Shown piece after piece: positions 50,064 through 58,843 of a DNA stretch of 64,000 bases (within the stretch, counting starts at the first letter, position 1; every line of letters begins with the position of its first letter). The stretch is taken from contig MSGZ01000021.1 in assembly GCA_001940925.1 (NCBI GenBank), positions 145,018-209,017 of the forward strand, read 5' to 3'. The notes beneath the pieces were generated by a model that saw only the letters and a list, made by a program, of their open reading frames with translations, did not search any database and was not told the DNA's origin. Made by a program: the position numbers and the translations under genes. This DNA is from Ruminococcus sp. Phil11 (GTDB lineage Bacteria; Bacillota; Clostridia; Oscillospirales; Ruminococcaceae).

Positions 50064-50118
50064 CTGGGGACAATGTCCCCAGCAGGGGCCAACATGAAGA
50101 AACAAGTTTCTTCATGTT
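50064..50118. repeat. Pair of perfect palindromes downstream of pgsA
   Basis: CTGGGGACAATGTCCCCAG (50064-50082) and AACATGAAGAAAC / GTTTCTTCATGTT with a 2-nt loop (50091-50118), flanked by GGGG and CCCC blocks. No U-run follows either. Confidence 0.6.
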
Positions 50119-50157
50119 TAGGGGCAGCACCCCCATTTTTGATCCGCCGGAGGCACC

Positions 50158-50742
50158 TCATTCATTCGGGTTGATGTCTTTCCAGTAGTGGACGAGGTAT
50201 TCTGCGCCCGACCAGACCGTCAGGACAGCCGCGATCCAGAACAGCAGCGCGAGGAAGATCTCCGCGCCGGTGTACACGCCCGCTGGGATATTCAGCCCGA
50301 ACGCGTTGAAGTCCAGCCGGAACGACCAGTACACCATGGCCGTGATCAGCGCGATCATTGTGAACGCCGTTTTCAGCTTGCCGGCAAATCCCGCCGGCAC
50401 GACCGTGCCCTTGCCTGCGACGACCAGCCGCAGTGCCGAGACCATAAACTCCCGCGTGACGATCAGCAAAAACGCGACAATATTGAGCTTCTGCTGCTGC
50501 AGGAAGCAGGCGAGTGCCGTCACGACCAGCACCTTGTCCGCGAGCGGGTCAAGGAATTTGCCGAAGTCGGTGATCTCGTGATTCTTGCGCGCGAGATGTC
50601 CGTCCACGGCATCCGTGATCGCGGCACCGACAAAGACCAGCGTCGCGATCAGATAATGCGCCGGAATTTTCAGATAAAAGAACAGCACGAACGCCGGCAC
50701 CAGAATCACGCGCAGCAGCGTCAGCTTATTGGGGGTATTCAA
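50158..50742 (-). CDS. pgsA: CDP-diacylglycerol-glycerol-3-phosphate 3-phosphatidyltransferase
   Basis: 194 residues. It makes phosphatidylglycerol phosphate, the committed step to phosphatidylglycerol. The CDP-alcohol phosphotransferase motif DAVDGHLARKNHEITDFGKF followed by LDPLADK (D-x2-D-G-x2-A-R-x8-G-x3-D-x3-D) is complete, with about six membrane helices. The ATG overlaps the rimO stop (ATGA), so translation is coupled. It ends the recA-recX-rimO-pgsA gene run, an order known from other Firmicutes. Confidence 0.96.
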   Translation of the reverse strand: MNTPNKLTLLRVILVPAFVLFFYLKIPAHYLIATLVFVGAAITDAVDGHLARKNHEITDFGKFLDPLADKVLVVTALACFLQQQKLNIVAFLLIVTREFMVSALRLVVAGKGTVVPAGFAGKLKTAFTMIALITAMVYWSFRLDFNAFGLNIPAGVYTGAEIFLALLFWIAAVLTVWSGAEYLVHYWKDINPNE

Positions 50743-52073
50743 AATGAGGTCACCTCTCCGGTCAAATCATAATCATCCACGGTATCCGTGATGTGCACCT
50801 GCACGAACTGTCCGATTTCCAGACCGTCCGCAGGCTTTCCCGGCAGATACAGTCTGCCGTCAATATCGGGGGCGTCTGCGGCCGTGCGCGCGAGCCACGC
50901 TTTCGCCTGCCGGTCATAGCCCTCAATGACTGCTTCCGCATCCGTGCCGACGCGTGCGGCGTTCAGCTCTGCCGCGATCTGCATCTGCTGCTCCATCAGC
51001 AGCTCCGCACGGCGGATGCGGACTTCCTCGTCCACCTGATTTGCCATGCGCGCCGCGACCGTGCCCTCCTCCTCGGAATAGGCAAAGCAGCCCATGCGGT
51101 CAAAGCGCATTTCCTGTACAAATTCCGCGAGCTCGTCAAACTGCGCGTCCGTTTCGCCGGGGAATCCGACCAGCAGCGTCGTGCGCAGCGTGATGCCGGG
51201 GATCCGGCTCCGGAGCTTTGCAAAGAGCGTCCGCAGCATGTCCGCGTCGCATTTGCGGCGCATATTTTTCAGCACATCCGCATTGCAGTGCTGGATCGGG
51301 ATATCGAGATATTTGACGATCTTCGGCTCTTTTGCAATGACGTCGATCAGCCCGTCGGTGATGCGTTCGGGGTAGCAGTACAGCACGCGCACCCAGCGGA
51401 ACCCGTCGATCTGACAGAGCGCGGTCAGCAGCTCCGGCAGGCGGGATTCGCCGTAAAGGTCCTCACCGTAGCGCGTTGTATCCTGCGCAATGACGATCAG
51501 CTCCTGCACACCGGATGCCGCAAGCTCTCTTGCCTCGGCGAGCGCGTCCTCCATGGGGACGGAGCGGAATTTTCCGCGGATCTGCGGGATCGCGCAGTAG
51601 GTGCAGCCGTTCGAGCAGCCCTCTGCGACTTTCAGGTAGGCCGTGAACGGCAGCGTCGCGATCACGCGCTTTCCGGTCAGCGGCATACAGCTTTTCGGTG
51701 CGAACTGCATGATCTGGTCATCGTCGGAAAGTGCCGCCAGGATCTCCGCGATCTTCACCTGATCGCCGATGCCGATGACGGCATCCGCTTCGGGAAACTG
51801 GTCTGCGACCTCTTTTTTATACCGCTCCGCAAGGCAGCCGGTCACGACGATCCGCTTTAAGATGCCCTCTGCTTTCAGCGCGCCGAGCTCTAGGATCGTG
51901 TCGATCGCTTCCTCCTTGGCGGACTGGATAAAGCCGCAGGTATTCACAATGGCAATGTCCGCTTCTGCGGGGTTCGTTGTGAGCGTATACCCTGCCTCTT
52001 TGATCTGCGCGAGCATCCGCTCGGAATCCACTAAATTCTTGGCACAGCCAAGCGATACCATGCTGACGACCAT
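50739..52073 (-). CDS. rimO: Ribosomal protein S12 methylthiotransferase
   Basis: 444 residues. The N-terminal UPF0004 domain has SLGCAKNLVDSERML, IVNTCGFI and VTGCLAERY with the three auxiliary cluster Cys residues. The radical SAM core has AEGCSNGCTYCAIPQIRGKF R (CxxxCxxC) and continues to a C-terminal TRAM domain (GLEIGQFVQVHITDTVDDYD). RimO adds a methylthio group to Asp88 of S12. SLGC-K-N-x-V-D-S-E is typical of RimO rather than MiaB. Confidence 0.97.
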   Translation of the reverse strand: MVVSMVSLGCAKNLVDSERMLAQIKEAGYTLTTNPAEADIAIVNTCGFIQSAKEEAIDTILELGALKAEGILKRIVVTGCLAERYKKEVADQFPEADAVIGIGDQVKIAEILAALSDDDQIMQFAPKSCMPLTGKRVIATLPFTAYLKVAEGCSNGCTYCAIPQIRGKFRSVPMEDALAEARELAASGVQELIVIAQDTTRYGEDLYGESRLPELLTALCQIDGFRWVRVLYCYPERITDGLIDVIAKEPKIVKYLDIPIQHCNADVLKNMRRKCDADMLRTLFAKLRSRIPGITLRTTLLVGFPGETDAQFDELAEFVQEMRFDRMGCFAYSEEEGTVAARMANQVDEEVRIRRAELLMEQQMQIAAELNAARVGTDAEAVIEGYDRQAKAWLARTAADAPDIDGRLYLPGKPADGLEIGQFVQVHITDTVDDYDLTGEVTSF

Positions 52074-52091
52074 AAAACCTCTCCTGTTTGC

Positions 52092-52568
52092 TTACGTTTT
52101 CTCTGTATGCTTTGCATAGCCGTTCTCGAACTGTTTGTCTGCATCGAAAGCAGCGAGCTCCGCGGCCGAGAGCGTACCCTTTCCGTCATAGCGGTAAAAT
52201 CTTGCGCTTTCCGCAACAAATTCCGTGACGCAGTAGTCCGGATCGTCGATGCCCTGCGGATAGTATTTCTCATCGCCCGGATTCCAGAGCAGCTCCTTGA
52301 ATACGCGCTCTGTATGAATGACCGCGTGACCGTACAGGCAGAGCCCCTCAAATGCCGCATCATCCGCAAAATACAGGCAGGCATTGCCGTTTTGCAGCAG
52401 GCTCTGCACATGCGCGGAGCCGGTATTCGTGGAAATCAGATGCCGGCCGAGCCCCCTGTGCCAGACGCAGAACACCCTGCGGATATTCGGTCTGCCCTGT
52501 TCATCGGTATAGCCCAGATCGGCAAACAGCGAACGGTTGATGAGTGCCGCAAGCTCGTCAAGTGTCAT
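52092..52568 (-). CDS. Pyridoxamine 5'-phosphate oxidase-like flavin-binding protein
   Basis: 158 residues; the ATG at 52568 overlaps the recX end by 11 bp. It resembles the split-barrel FMN-binding proteins of the PNPOx-like group: ADLGYTDEQGRPNIRRVFCV, GRHLISTNTGSAHVQSLLQN, NACLYFADDAAFEGLCLYGH AVI (split) and KELLWNPGDEKYYPQG. Genuine pyridoxine metabolism is unlikely because the family is mostly of unknown reductase function (F420, heme or flavin). Inserted between recX and rimO in the same direction and probably cotranscribed. Confidence 0.85.
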   Translation of the reverse strand: MTLDELAALINRSLFADLGYTDEQGRPNIRRVFCVWHRGLGRHLISTNTGSAHVQSLLQNGNACLYFADDAAFEGLCLYGHAVIHTERVFKELLWNPGDEKYYPQGIDDPDYCVTEFVAESARFYRYDGKGTLSAAELAAFDADKQFENGYAKHTEKT

Positions 52569-53208
52569 CGGCCTGTTCCTCCAGCCACGCGTAATAATCT
52601 TCGATCGCATATCTGATCTGCTGATAGGTGTACCCGCGCCGCACCAGTGCCGCCGTGACCTTTTCGGTCGATCTGCGGTCATCCGGGTCGGTCAGGTACC
52701 GCGCATATTTTTTCTGCAGCAGCTCCAGAAGCTGCGCGGAGATCGTTTCCGCATTGTCGTATGCAGCAAGCGCATCGTCGATGTCCGCCTGCGACAGTCC
52801 GCGGTGACGCATTTCGTATTCCGCACGCCGGAGCCCGAATTTCTTGGCTTCGACATAATGCCTTGCAAGCTGCTCGGCATAACGCGCGTCATTGAGAAAG
52901 CCGTACCGCGTCAGCTTTTCGAGCGCGGCCAGAACGGCGTCCTCCTGCGCATTCGGCGCGATCATCAGCTTGCCGTAGAGCTCCCGGTAGGAATATCCGC
53001 GCTTTTCAAGCAGATACAGCCCGTATTCATAGGCGCGGTGCTCTGCCGCCTGCCGCCGCAGTTCCGTGATGCGATCTTCATCCAGATCGTCGCCGGGACG
53101 CAGAAATTCTGACTGCACCAGATCGGCGTGCAGCCAGAGCTTCTGTTCATCTTCCAGCGTGATCTCGTATAATTTGCCCTTGCCGGGCGTGATACTCAGA
53201 ATTTTCAT
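52558..53208 (-). CDS. recX: RecA regulator RecX
   Basis: 216 residues from ATG 53208 (an ATG at 53220 is possible). Three-helix repeats typical of RecX: RAYEYGLYLLEKRGYSYREL, LTRYGFLNDARYAEQLARHY (the most conserved block), KKFGLRRAEYEMRHRGLSQA and STEKVTAALVRRGYTYQQIR. RecX binds the RecA filament and limits its activity. The gene lies 24 bp after recA, the classical arrangement. No strong ribosome site of its own. Confidence 0.93.
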   Translation of the reverse strand: MKILSITPGKGKLYEITLEDEQKLWLHADLVQSEFLRPGDDLDEDRITELRRQAAEHRAYEYGLYLLEKRGYSYRELYGKLMIAPNAQEDAVLAALEKLTRYGFLNDARYAEQLARHYVEAKKFGLRRAEYEMRHRGLSQADIDDALAAYDNAETISAQLLELLQKKYARYLTDPDDRRSTEKVTAALVRRGYTYQQIRYAIEDYYAWLEEQADDT

Positions 53209-53232
53209 GATGATACGCACAAAACGGGAAGA

Positions 53233-54420
53233 TTATTCTTCCGGTGCAAATTCCTCAAAATCCTCATCCAGATCGGCACCGGCTGCGTCCAGTGCGGCAC
53301 CGGTCGCCGCGACGGCCTGATCTGCCTTGGACTTCGCATCCGAGACGGCAGCGGCCTTCTTGTTCTTCTTGGAGGCAAGCACGAGTGCTTCCTTCTGCGC
53401 CATGATCTTTTCCTCGATCTCCTTCGCGAAGGCAGGCTCTGTTTCGAGGATCTCCTTGACGGCGTCTCTGCCCTGACCGAGCTTTCTCTCGCCGTAGCTG
53501 AACCACGAGCCGCTCTTGTGGATGATATCGAGGTCGGTCGCAAGGTCAAGGATTTCACCGGTACGGGAAATGCCCTTGCCGTACATCATGTCAAATTCGC
53601 ACTCCTTGAACGGCGGCGCGACCTTGTTCTTGACGATCTTCACTCTCGTGCGGTTGCCAATGACCTCTGCCCCGTTCTTGATTGCCTCGCCCTTGCGCAC
53701 CTCCATGCGGACGGATGCGTAGAATTTCAGCGCACGGCCGCCGGTGGTCGTTTCAGGGTTGCCGTACATGACGCCGATTTTCTCACGCACCTGATTGATG
53801 AACACGGCGACGCAGTTCGACTTCGCGATGACAGGCGTCAGCTTGCGCATGGCCTGCGACATCAGTCTGGCCAGCATACCGACATGGGAATCGCCCATTT
53901 CGCCTTCGATCTCGGCGCGGGTGGTCATGGCTGCAACGGAGTCAATGACGATGACGTCGATCGCGCCGGAGCGCACCAGTGCCTCCGCGATTTCGAGTGC
54001 CTGCTCGCCGCTGTCCGGCTGCGAGACCAGCAGGTCGTCAATGTTGACGCCCAGTGCCTGTGCATAGACCGGATCGAGTGCGTGCTCAACGTCCACAAAG
54101 GCAGCCTCGCCGCCGCGCTTCTGCGCCTCTGCGATGATCTGCAGGGCGACGGTGGTCTTGCCGGAGCTTTCCGGTCCGTAGATCTCGACGATCCTGCCGC
54201 GCGGCACACCGCCGATGCCCAGTGCCATATCCAGCGAGAGCGAGCCCGTGGAAATTGCCTGCACATTCTGGACCGTGTTCTGACCGAGCCGCATGACGGC
54301 ACCTGCGCCGTACTGTTTTTCGATCTGCGCGATCGCGTTTTTCAGTGCCTTCTCGCGCTCCTCCTTCGTTGCCGGAATGGTGAGCCCGACACTCTTCTTT
54401 TTCAGCTCTGCCTTTGCCAT
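53233..54420 (-). CDS. recA: Recombinase A
   Basis: 395 residues, ATG behind AAAGGAA. Walker [10 protein letters not shown], Walker [11 protein letters not shown], loop 1 [21 protein letters not shown], loop 2 [20 protein letters not shown] and [11 protein letters not shown] are all canonical; TTRAEIEG replaces the usual VPKAEIEG. The C-terminus is long and Ala/Asp/Glu-rich, ending [10 protein letters not shown]. RecA drives strand exchange and the SOS response. No promoter or LexA-type box is obvious in the 26 bp to the upstream gene, so the promoter must lie within or before that gene. Confidence 0.98.
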   Translation of the reverse strand: MAKAELKKKSVGLTIPATKEEREKALKNAIAQIEKQYGAGAVMRLGQNTVQNVQAISTGSLSLDMALGIGGVPRGRIVEIYGPESSGKTTVALQIIAEAQKRGGEAAFVDVEHALDPVYAQALGVNIDDLLVSQPDSGEQALEIAEALVRSGAIDVIVIDSVAAMTTRAEIEGEMGDSHVGMLARLMSQAMRKLTPVIAKSNCVAVFINQVREKIGVMYGNPETTTGGRALKFYASVRMEVRKGEAIKNGAEVIGNRTRVKIVKNKVAPPFKECEFDMMYGKGISRTGEILDLATDLDIIHKSGSWFSYGERKLGQGRDAVKEILETEPAFAKEIEEKIMAQKEALVLASKKNKKAAAVSDAKSKADQAVAATGAALDAAGADLDEDFEEFAPEE

Positions 54421-54446
54421 AACATTGATTCCTTTCTGTATGGGAT

Positions 54447-55679
54447 TTATAAGTCGCCTTCTGCGAGCAGGATGGATTGTCGATACTGTTCCGCAGGTGG
54501 GACGTCAATCCATTCAACAGTTTTATCATAGTTCTCCCGAACTACTTTTTTGATTTCACTGAGCGAGATTTTGAAAAACTCTCTGCGTGAATTGATTTTG
54601 TTTATTTTCTGCCTCTCAAATGCATTGTGTAAAGCAGCTTCAAGTGCCGGTGCATCCTCGGTAAAAATCAATGCGTGAACATCAAAGTTGAATGGAACAG
54701 ATGCATCGCCTAATTCATCAATTCTATCCATAGGATCTAGTCGGCGCGTCATACCGATCTTAAATACATTTTCTCCGAAGGCACCGATATTAGAAATAAC
54801 GTAAACATATCCCGCCCGAATATTTGCCTGCCGATAATCTACATCTCTGATTGCTTTATCAGTCTCGGAGATATTATTTTCGATAGCCGCTTGTTTCTTT
54901 AGTAATTCGCTGTCATTCGGGTTCTTTTTTAGCAATTCAATGACTGCTTGCAATGCGTTTTTATAATGTAGTTGTTCTTTTTCCAGTTTCTTTCGAGCTT
55001 CTTCGATTTCTTTTTGAGCCTTTGCTTCTTCCCGCTGCCGTTCCCTTAACTCTTTTAGCCGTTCTTTTTCCTCCTGTTTTTTCTGCGCAAAATCAAGGGA
55101 AAGATTGGCTTCTTCTATTCTCCACTGAATATAACGCGGTGAAATAGTTATCTGCATTGTTCGCCCGAGTTTTTCAATTGAATCAGCGAGCTTCTTAATT
55201 CTTTCAATTGACTTGGCGTGGTTAGCAATGGTTATGTGACTGATAATGTCATCACACTGTGAATTAAACGCAGTCAAAAGAAGCGTTTGGAAATCGGATA
55301 CCATTTGTGCTCCTTCTTTATTGCTTCCATTCACAACCCAATTTGTAACACCGGAGCAAGCCATTTTCTTAGAAATCATTTCTTTTTGCTGATCTCGAAT
55401 ATATTTCAGTTTGTCTTTGTAAAGGTCGGAATTTGCAAACACATACGTCGGTGTATACAGGCCATATGCCTGTGCTTGTATTTCTAAGGCTACATCGTTC
55501 GTTAAAATGCTCAACTGTTTCGTGAGGTTCTGGATTTGTCCTCTTAGTTTAGCAATCGTTTCTGTTTGACGCTGAATGAGTAATTGGTTTTTTTGAATTT
55601 CCTCTTTTTGCGTTGCGCATATGTTGTCCGATGAAGCGATAGAATCATCAATGCGCAGCGGATCATCATTTGTGCCCAT
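54447..55679 (-). CDS. Coiled-coil + T5orf172 (GIY-YIG-type) accessory protein
   Basis: 410 residues from ATG 55679 behind AAGGAGG. Residues 15-60 and 190-270 are coiled coils ([20 protein letters not shown]) around a DUF4041-like domain ([37 protein letters not shown]). The C-terminal 100 residues are a T5orf172/Mug113 domain: [38 protein letters not shown] (split), ending [17 protein letters not shown]. Such proteins are common in phages and mobile islands and may be nucleases. The gene is distinctly AT-richer than its neighbours and sits between prmC and recA, pointing to horizontal arrival. Confidence 0.85.
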   Translation of the reverse strand: MGTNDDPLRIDDSIASSDNICATQKEEIQKNQLLIQRQTETIAKLRGQIQNLTKQLSILTNDVALEIQAQAYGLYTPTYVFANSDLYKDKLKYIRDQQKEMISKKMACSGVTNWVVNGSNKEGAQMVSDFQTLLLTAFNSQCDDIISHITIANHAKSIERIKKLADSIEKLGRTMQITISPRYIQWRIEEANLSLDFAQKKQEEKERLKELRERQREEAKAQKEIEEARKKLEKEQLHYKNALQAVIELLKKNPNDSELLKKQAAIENNISETDKAIRDVDYRQANIRAGYVYVISNIGAFGENVFKIGMTRRLDPMDRIDELGDASVPFNFDVHALIFTEDAPALEAALHNAFERQKINKINSRREFFKISLSEIKKVVRENYDKTVEWIDVPPAEQYRQSILLAEGDL

Positions 55680-55901
55680 GAAGAACCTCCTTGCATAGCA
55701 GCAGAATGGCTGACTGGATTCTGCAAATATGCTCAGCTTCTTTCTGCAGTTCATACATAATATAGCACACCAGATGTTCAGACTGTATACATCTGGAGAA
55801 TTATCCGTTTGGATTGTTCTTCGCCGACTTGGCCGAGCACCGCACGCGGATTTCCGCTACGGTATATCCGGATTAGTTCACGGTACATGCCGAACATCCT
55901 G

Positions 55902-56570
55902 TTAGGTGTTCGCCCTGACATCGTCCCAGTTCTCCGCCGCATATGCAGAAATCATCCAGTTGAAGCCCTTGTGCCGCTCCGCGACGACATCGTGGGAAAG
56001 CCCGCCGCCGATCGGCTCATTTTTGATGAGCGCGTCTACGCAGGCCCAGTCCATGCGGTAGGTCAGGTCTGCCTGATCGAGGATCTCGTCCTCCGGGCGC
56101 ATGGAAACAAGCTGCATCAGCGCGTCAAAATCCGCGCAGCCGTTGATCTTTCCGATCAGCTCCGAGCAGTCGGCGACCGTGTCCGGATACTGCAGTTCTC
56201 CGTCGATCAGTCCGCACGCCCAGAACAGCGGCATACACATTTCAATGCGCCATGTGATCTGCACGGCGTCCTGCTGTGAGATCTGTTCCGCAGTCGGGTC
56301 AGCCAGCGCAAAGAGCTTTGCCTCGTCCGGCGTCAGATCCTGCTCCAGACCGAACCGCTGCAGGATATTGCGGAAAAACAGTGCGGATGCTGCAGGGAAA
56401 TGATCATTTGCAGCGTCGATCGCGACCTGCGCGGCCAGCAGAGCCGTCAGTGCACGGCGGAGCAGAACCTCCGGCGGCTTGATCACAGTTTTGCCCAGAT
56501 CGGGCAGATTCGGGTTGATCTTGATATTGTGCGTCTGCAAAAACGCTTCGGATCGTTCTTTTCTGGTCAT
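55902..56570 (-). CDS. DUF4272 domain protein
   Basis: 222 residues, AAAGGA upstream. It matches the DUF4272 pattern: RKERSEAFLQTHNIKINPNL, LRRALTALLAAQVAID, a central WRIEMCMPLFWACGLIDGEL and a late MDWACVDALIKNEPIGG. The family is cytoplasmic and widespread without known function. It follows prmC by 12 bp in the same direction. The 220 bp downstream to the T5orf172 gene show no gene. Confidence 0.8.
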   Translation of the reverse strand: MTRKERSEAFLQTHNIKINPNLPDLGKTVIKPPEVLLRRALTALLAAQVAIDAANDHFPAASALFFRNILQRFGLEQDLTPDEAKLFALADPTAEQISQQDAVQITWRIEMCMPLFWACGLIDGELQYPDTVADCSELIGKINGCADFDALMQLVSMRPEDEILDQADLTYRMDWACVDALIKNEPIGGGLSHDVVAERHKGFNWMISAYAAENWDDVRANT

Positions 56571-56582
56571 ATCGGATTCCTT

Positions 56583-57383
56583 TCAGCCGTGTGTCCCGAG
56601 CACGACGCGCTCCATGCCGTTCAGGTCGCGGAGCACTTCGATGCCGGTGAAGCCGTTTTCCGCAAGGATCGCCGCGACAGCCTTTCCCTGCGTGCAGCCG
56701 ATCTCATACGCAAGCAGACCGCCCGCGCAGAGACTGCCTTTCCAGAGCCGCGTGATCTCACGGTAAAAATGCAGGCCGTCCGTGTCGCCGTACAGCGCCG
56801 TCTCCGGCTCATAGCGAACCTCCGTCTGCAGCTGCTGCATATCCGCCGCCGTCAGATAGGGCGGGTTGCAGACGATCGCTGCAAGGCTCTGATACTGCGC
56901 GGCAGTTTCCGCAGAAAGCACATCAGCCCGGAGAAACGCGGCGTTCTGCATGTTGTGATACGCTTTGTTTTTCAGCGCGTAGGCGAGTGCCTGTTCGCTG
57001 ATGTCGATGCCGGTAAACTGAGTTTGCGGCATGTTCTGTGCCAGTGCCAGCGCGATGCAGCCGCTGCCGGTGCAGAGGTCTGCGACCTGCTGACCGTTTT
57101 GGTCTCTGACGCGGGAAAGCACCGCATCCACGAGCGTTTCGGTGTCCGCCCGCGGAATGAGCACACCTTCGCCGACGAACATTGTCAGCCCGTAAAATTC
57201 CCATTTGCCGAGCAGATACTGCAGCGGCTCATGCTTTGCACGGTGCGCCGCAATGTCTCTTGCGTGCGCTTCGGAGGCGGCATCCTCAAGGATCCATTTG
57301 GCCTCAAGCTCCGCGTCCTCAATGCCGCCGCTTTGCAGCACTGCGATCAGCTCCCGCAGCAGCGCGGGATCCATTTGCTTCAT
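56583..57383 (-). CDS. prmC: Release factor glutamine methyltransferase
   Basis: 266 residues. It methylates the GGQ glutamine of release factors RF1 and RF2. The N-terminal helical part has YLLGKWEFYGLTMFVGEGVL IPRADTETLV (split; the PRxDTE motif), the SAM-binding motif is VADLCTGSGCIALALAQNM, and the catalytic NPPY is in IVCNPPYLTAADM. It ends with the conserved IEVLRDLNGMERVVLGTHG. In Clostridia it is commonly next to prfA or the DUF1385 protein, as here. Confidence 0.96.
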   Translation of the reverse strand: MKQMDPALLRELIAVLQSGGIEDAELEAKWILEDAASEAHARDIAAHRAKHEPLQYLLGKWEFYGLTMFVGEGVLIPRADTETLVDAVLSRVRDQNGQQVADLCTGSGCIALALAQNMPQTQFTGIDISEQALAYALKNKAYHNMQNAAFLRADVLSAETAAQYQSLAAIVCNPPYLTAADMQQLQTEVRYEPETALYGDTDGLHFYREITRLWKGSLCAGGLLAYEIGCTQGKAVAAILAENGFTGIEVLRDLNGMERVVLGTHG

Positions 57384-57435
57384 AGATACTCCATATTGAT
57401 CGAGTTCAGTCTGATTTCAGAAGGCAGCGATTCTG

Positions 57436-57553
57436 CCTGCATACCGGGAGAAGTCGCCTTACAGAAGCCGCTTCGCGGCGTGTATTGCGAATATTGGGTG
57501 TACTCCGACTGCCGAGCCCGGAGGAAAATGCCAGCGGGGGCTCCCCGCTCACC
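57436..57553 (+). repeat. Dispersed intergenic repeat, copy F
   Basis: CAGAAGCCGCTTCGCGGCGT, GTATTGCGAATATTGGGTG, CCCGGAGGAAAATGCCAGCG and a GCGGGGGCTCCCCGC hairpin. It fills the gap between prmC and the DUF1385 gene and reaches the stop codon of the latter. Confidence 0.7.
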
Positions 57554-58787
57554 AAATATCATCCTCCAGATTTTCGGGGATGCAGGGGGTCATCGCTGCG
57601 ATCGCACATTCGATCTGCGATGCATCCGGCTCCTTCGTCGTGATGCGCTGGATCCACAGACCCGGCGCGGACAGGATCCGCGTGAACACATTGTCATAGC
57701 GTCCCGCCAGACGGATCAGCTCATAGCTGACGCCCATAATCAGCGGGAGCAGGGCCAGTCCGAACAGCACGCGCTGCCAGACGACTGTATACGGATTGAA
57801 GCAGCCGAAGAAAATGCTGATCAGCAGCACGAGGAAAATAAAGCTTGTGCCGCAGCGCGGATGAAAGCGCACCTGCTTCTTTACGTTCTCAACGGTCAGC
57901 GGGAGCGCCGCCTCAAAGCAGGCAATGGTCTTGTGCTCCGCGCCGTGATATTCATAGGTGCGGCGGATGCTTTTCATCTTGCCCGTTACCCACATATATG
58001 CAACAAACAGGATGATCTTGACAAGACCCTCTGCGCAGGATTTGATAATGCGGTTATCCGTCAGCGGCTTGATGAACGATACGATCAGGCGGGGCAGATA
58101 CAAAAACAGCGCAAATGCAAATGCCACACCGATCACCATGGCGATCACCATGATGATGTTGAAGATCTTGTCGCCGAGCTTGTCGTCCAGCCACTGTTCC
58201 AGCTTTGACGGTTCCTCGTATTCGTAGTTCTCCGACGCCTTTTTCAGATAATCCCAGCGTTTTTGGATCGTTTCGGCATCCGGTGCGCCGAGCGGCTGGT
58301 ACTTTTTGTCCTCTTTGGCCTTTTCCTTGTCGATCTTTTCGCGCTCGGCAGTCAGCCATGCGCCGAATTTTTCGTAGGCCGCATCCTCCGGCAGCTTGTC
58401 GATCTTCTCATGCTTTTTCCATGCGCAGAAATCGTCCACTTCCTCGTCATACTGCTTTTCCGCCGCCTTCATCATGCAGCGGTAGCCGTCGATCATCGAC
58501 ATGACAAAATTGACACAGCCGCGCACGAGCGGAATGCGGTTGTACCACTTGCGCACGACGCGCTGTTTTCCGGTTTTCGGGTCAGTCTCAAAGGAAGCAG
58601 GGAGATCCCATGTTTCCACGTCGATCTCGCCGTTCGGGAGACGGCAGGCCATGGCTCCGCGGAACGCGCCCTTCATCATGACGCCTTCGATCAGTGCCTG
58701 TCCGCCGATCTTGGATTTGTGTGCGTATTCTGCTTTTGCGGCTGCCTTCTGCGCTTCCGCGGAAAGCGGTGCTGTCTGTTCCGGCAA
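57549..58787 (-). CDS. DUF1385 family membrane protein
   Basis: About 412 residues. The N-terminal SKIGGQALIEGVMMKG and the EYHGAEHKTIACFEAALPLT block are DUF1385 hallmarks, as is RFHPRCGTSFIFLVLLISI. Four membrane helices lie after residue 215. The region 130-210 is a long charged insert. The first ATG (58796) directly abuts AAAGG, while an in-frame TTG three codons later (58787) has proper spacing and is preferred. The family is conserved next to prmC in clostridia, and some members have been discussed as metal or thiamin-related transporters, which I cannot confirm. Confidence 0.9.
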   Translation of the reverse strand: MPEQTAPLSAEAQKAAAKAEYAHKSKIGGQALIEGVMMKGAFRGAMACRLPNGEIDVETWDLPASFETDPKTGKQRVVRKWYNRIPLVRGCVNFVMSMIDGYRCMMKAAEKQYDEEVDDFCAWKKHEKIDKLPEDAAYEKFGAWLTAEREKIDKEKAKEDKKYQPLGAPDAETIQKRWDYLKKASENYEYEEPSKLEQWLDDKLGDKIFNIIMVIAMVIGVAFAFALFLYLPRLIVSFIKPLTDNRIIKSCAEGLVKIILFVAYMWVTGKMKSIRRTYEYHGAEHKTIACFEAALPLTVENVKKQVRFHPRCGTSFIFLVLLISIFFGCFNPYTVVWQRVLFGLALLPLIMGVSYELIRLAGRYDNVFTRILSAPGLWIQRITTKEPDASQIECAIAAMTPCIPENLEDDIW

Positions 58788-58843
58788 TGGTATCATCCTT
58801 TCGTGTTTCCGATTCTTTCATTGTATGTTCCGCAGAACCGCGC

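Noticed and set aside
56400..58208. 602-codon open frame antisense to prmC and the DUF1385 gene
   Set aside because: Overlaps two conserved genes and the repeat between them; composition is that of a mirror frame.
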